Positions 12,372-14,446 of a stretch of 14,446 nucleotides of DNA are shown here, one piece after another. Source of the stretch: UBA11524 sp051883695 (GTDB taxonomy: Bacteria > Bacillota > Clostridia > Christensenellales > Aristaeellaceae); contig JBJEUF010000069.1 of NCBI GenBank assembly GCA_051883695.1, positions 1 to 14,446 of the forward strand, written 5' to 3'. How positions within the stretch are numbered: position 1 is the stretch's first letter; every line of letters begins with the position of its first letter. The notes under the pieces were generated by a model that worked only from the letters and a program-made list of their open reading frames with translations, had not been told where the DNA came from and did no database searches. The translations under genes and the position numbers were made by a program.

Positions 12372-14446
12372 ATGCAGAAACCTTACAGGTGGCTCCTGAT
12401 TGCCCTGATGGCGCTGATGCTGATGACGGCCGTGCTGCCGGCGTTGGCAGATAGCGATACCAAGCTGCAGCTGAGCTTCATCGGCATGTATGCGAACAGC
12501 GATGGCTCCTATTCGGCCCGCAATCTGGCGGGGCAGTTTGAGGTGTACCAGAACGGGCAGCTGATTGACGTGATCACAAGCGACGCGTCCGGCAGTTCGG
12601 CGATCACGCTGGAGCAGTCCGGCAATGTGCTTCTGGTACCCGTCCTGGATACGATTCCCGCAGAGATTCCGGTTCATGCGAACGGATATACCTGCTCTGT
12701 CATACCGGGACAGACCAATATCGCACCGGTGGTGATCTATGCCAACGCCGGCTTGTTTGTCGTACATACCGAGAGCGCGGCAACCTTCAGCCTGATCAGC
12801 GATAACGGCGATGAAGTCCTGCGTTTCTCCACGGACAGCCGCGGCGATTACAAGCTCGCCACAGCCATTGCGGCGGGTCAGTACACACTGCGCATGGAGT
12901 ATGCCTCGCTGGCCATTACACCGTGGCGTGACAAGATCATCTGCATTGAACCTTATGACGGTGCCGATTCGGTGCTGTATGTTGACGCGTCCTATTATTA
13001 TTACCCGAAGATTACGTTGAAACCGACTGGGACTCCAACGGCTGCGCCGGCAGCGACGCCTACCGCGACGCCAACGGCAACGCCTACCGCAACGCCAACG
13101 GCAACGCCTACCGCAACGCCAACGGCAACGCCTACCGCAACGCCGACAGCTACACCGACGGCAACGCCTACCGCGACGCCAACGGCAACTCCTACCGCAA
13201 CGCCTACCGCAACGCCAACGGCAACGCCGACAGCAACCCCTACCGCAACGCCTACGGCGACTCCGACAGCCACACCGACGGTAGAGCCCACGGAAAAACC
13301 GACCGAAAGTCTGGATACACGCGAACCTGTTGGTACGGAGAACGCGGCGTCGCTGCCGACGGCAACGCCCACGCCCACGCCCACGGCGACTCCGACGGCA
13401 ACGCCTACGCCCACGCCCACGGCGACTCCGACGGCAACGCCCACGCCTACGCCCACGGCGACTCCGACGGCAACGCCTACGCCCACGCCCACGGCAACCC
13501 CGACGGCAACTCCGACGGCAACGCCCACGCCTACACCCACGGCAACTCCGACACCTACACCCACACCGGAACCGACCAATGGAACGCTTTCGATTCAGGT
13601 GACGGGCAGCGATGGCGCTTCCGCAGCCTACACGGTGAAGGCGGGTGGCCAGACCTATAGCGAGGGTGAGCTGACTGTCGGAAGCACTGTCAGTATTCCC
13701 GATCTGTACATGGGGAATTACATCATCACGGTGCTGATGCCCGATGATGTCATGATGCCCAGCCTGAACGGCTACCCCAATCCGCAGCGGCAGATTGCGG
13801 AGTGGCTTGTGAGCATTTCCGGCGGCAAGACCAGCCTGTACACGGTGGAGCTGAGCGATCTGGGCAGCCTGTCCTGCCGGATCCTCGGTGTGGACGAGAC
13901 GCTGCAGGTCAACCTGCAGGCGAGCGAGCAGCTTGCGTTCTACGGGCAGGGCGGCTTTGCGCAGGACGGCCTGATGCCGGATACCTATACCGTGTCCGTA
14001 GTCCTGCCCGACGGCGTATACAGCGGCGACGGCTGGACCTTCACCGAAAATGGCGGGCAGGTGCTTGCCATCAGCCGGGCGACCGTGCTTGGCGGCGCGG
14101 AAACGGTGATGCCCGCGATCACCCGTGTGGTGCTGGGTGACGTCAGCGGTGTTGTCCGCGGCTTTGACGAGCAGCCCATGAGCGGCGTGACGGTGAATGT
14201 TGTTGACGCGGACGGCGCAACGGTCACCTCCGTCCTGACGGACGGCGAGGGCGCCTGGCAGACCGAGGGTCTGTATGAAGGCAGCTACTCCGTCGTGTAC
14301 GATGGCGGCAACGATGTGCTGATTCCCGGCGGAACCTTTGAAATCAGCGAGATGAACCGCAGCTTTGACCTCACGGCCACCCAGGCAGAGCCGGCAACCC
14401 TGAGGGTCGGCGTTTTCGTGGATGAGAACAACAACGGCGAGTGGGG
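12372..14446 (+). CDS. Large secreted surface protein with Thr-Pro linker and Ig/prealbumin-like domains (3' end beyond the window)
   Basis: An uninterrupted frame of 691 codons runs off the right edge. Residues 1-26 form a signal peptide (MQKPYRWLLIALMALMLMTA, cleavage after ALA). Residues 27-218 form a novel-looking N-terminal domain with no family I recognise. Residues 219-402 are a linker of TPTA and TPTP units, broken once by a charged insert near 304-328 (VEPTEKPTESLDTREP). From 403 on come beta-rich modules. A segment at about 589-660 (GDVSGVVRGFDEQPMSGVTV ... TDGEGAWQTEGL) has the prealbumin/carboxypeptidase-regulatory or CNA-B-like pattern, and an SdrD_B-like start GVFVDENNNGEW lies at 680-691. 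It is probably a cell-surface or adhesion protein. The ATG start follows GGAGG at 10 nt, with a promoter upstream. The anchor (LPXTG, SLH or other) is not in view. Confidence 0.88.
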   Translation, partial: MQKPYRWLLIALMALMLMTAVLPALADSDTKLQLSFIGMYANSDGSYSARNLAGQFEVYQNGQLIDVITSDASGSSAITLEQSGNVLLVPVLDTIPAEIPVHANGYTCSVIPGQTNIAPVVIYANAGLFVVHTESAATFSLISDNGDEVLRFSTDSRGDYKLATAIAAGQYTLRMEYASLAITPWRDKIICIEPYDGADSVLYVDASYYYYPKITLKPTGTPTAAPAATPTATPTATPTATPTATPTATPTATPTATPTATPTATPTATPTATPTATPTATPTATPTATPTATPTATPTATPTVEPTEKPTESLDTREPVGTENAASLPTATPTPTPTATPTATPTPTPTATPTATPTPTPTATPTATPTPTPTATPTATPTATPTPTPTATPTPTPTPEPTNGTLSIQVTGSDGASAAYTVKAGGQTYSEGELTVGSTVSIPDLYMGNYIITVLMPDDVMMPSLNGYPNPQRQIAEWLVSISGGKTSLYTVELSDLGSLSCRILGVDETLQVNLQASEQLAFYGQGGFAQDGLMPDTYTVSVVLPDGVYSGDGWTFTENGGQVLAISRATVLGGAETVMPAITRVVLGDVSGVVRGFDEQPMSGVTVNVVDADGATVTSVLTDGEGAWQTEGLYEGSYSVVYDGGNDVLIPGGTFEISEMNRSFDLTATQAEPATLRVGVFVDENNNGEW
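13056..13280 (+). repeat. Thr-Pro linker array 1 (12/24-nt units)
   Basis: In-frame tandem repeats encode TPTA. The main unit is 24 nt (ACG CCT ACC GCA, then ACG CCA ACG GCA), seen at 13056, 13080, 13104, 13164 and 13200, with variant 12-nt half-units between and after them. Because the unit is a multiple of three, gain or loss of copies changes linker length without shifting the frame. Confidence 0.9.
13365..13568 (+). repeat. Thr-Pro linker array 2 (36-nt units)
   Basis: Four nearly identical 36-nt units (13365, 13401, 13437, 13473) encode TPTPTPTATPTA, followed by degenerating copies to 13568. Unit length and codon choice (ACG CCC, GCG ACT CCG) differ from array 1, so the two halves of the linker expanded separately. 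Confidence 0.9.

Noticed and set aside
13056..13568. CRISPR-like or satellite repeat
   Set aside because: The units are contiguous with no spacers and stay in frame with a secreted protein.
13001..13579. A minus-strand frame encoding a Gly-Val-Ala repeat protein
   Set aside because: It is the antisense of the Thr-Pro linker repeats. The plus strand has a signal peptide, promoter, ribosome site and a continuous frame to the window edge.

Overview
The window is about 60% G+C (estimated by eye) and reads as a chromosomal segment of a Gram-positive, spore-former-lineage Bacillota (class Clostridia, perhaps a gut or rumen Christensenellales-like lineage; the lower rank is a guess). The main pointers are a near-canonical SigH at the left edge, strong AGGAGG ribosome sites, sigma-A type promoters, a Thermotoga-type DAHP synthase, a DegV protein, and secreted proteins with SH3b domains or Thr-Pro linkers. 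I see no phage, transposase, CRISPR, tRNA or rRNA.

Layout: (1) 1-518, the 3' part of sigH (+) and its terminator. (2) 548-2385, an aromatic amino acid transcription unit (+): a promoter, a 19-codon leader peptide with three Tyr codons, a pair of mutually exclusive hairpins that look like a ribosome-controlled attenuator, the DAHP synthase gene, a GNAT acetyltransferase gene and a strong terminator. (3) 2391-3632 (-), a secreted protein with five SH3b repeats. (4) 3722-3977, a gene-free array of back-to-back hairpins bounded by two identical 22-bp copies. (5) 3994-9542 (-), sbcD, sbcC, an ECF sigma factor and its probable membrane anti-sigma factor, joined by 4-base overlaps at sbcD/sbcC and sigma/anti-sigma. 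(6) 9543-9830, a divergent promoter region with an inverted repeat and a structured 5' leader. (7) 9831-11138 (+), a CNNM/CorC-family membrane protein with CBS domains, then a near-perfect 19-bp repeat pair and a bidirectional terminator. (8) 11275-12135 (-), a DegV fatty-acid-binding protein. (9) 12372 to the right edge (+), a large secreted surface protein, truncated by the window, with a roughly 184-residue Thr-Pro-Ala linker encoded by 12-, 24- and 36-nt tandem repeats and followed by Ig/prealbumin-like domains.

How the parts work together: the first unit probably controls entry into the shikimate pathway at two levels, by Tyr-sensing attenuation of the mRNA and by allosteric feedback on the enzyme through its N-terminal ferredoxin-like domain. 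SbcCD is a DNA-end and hairpin nuclease. The sigma/anti-sigma pair should couple an envelope signal to transcription, and the SH3b protein beside it is a possible but unproven target. The most novel-looking signals are the Tyr leader/attenuator, the hairpin array and the structured leader of the CNNM gene.
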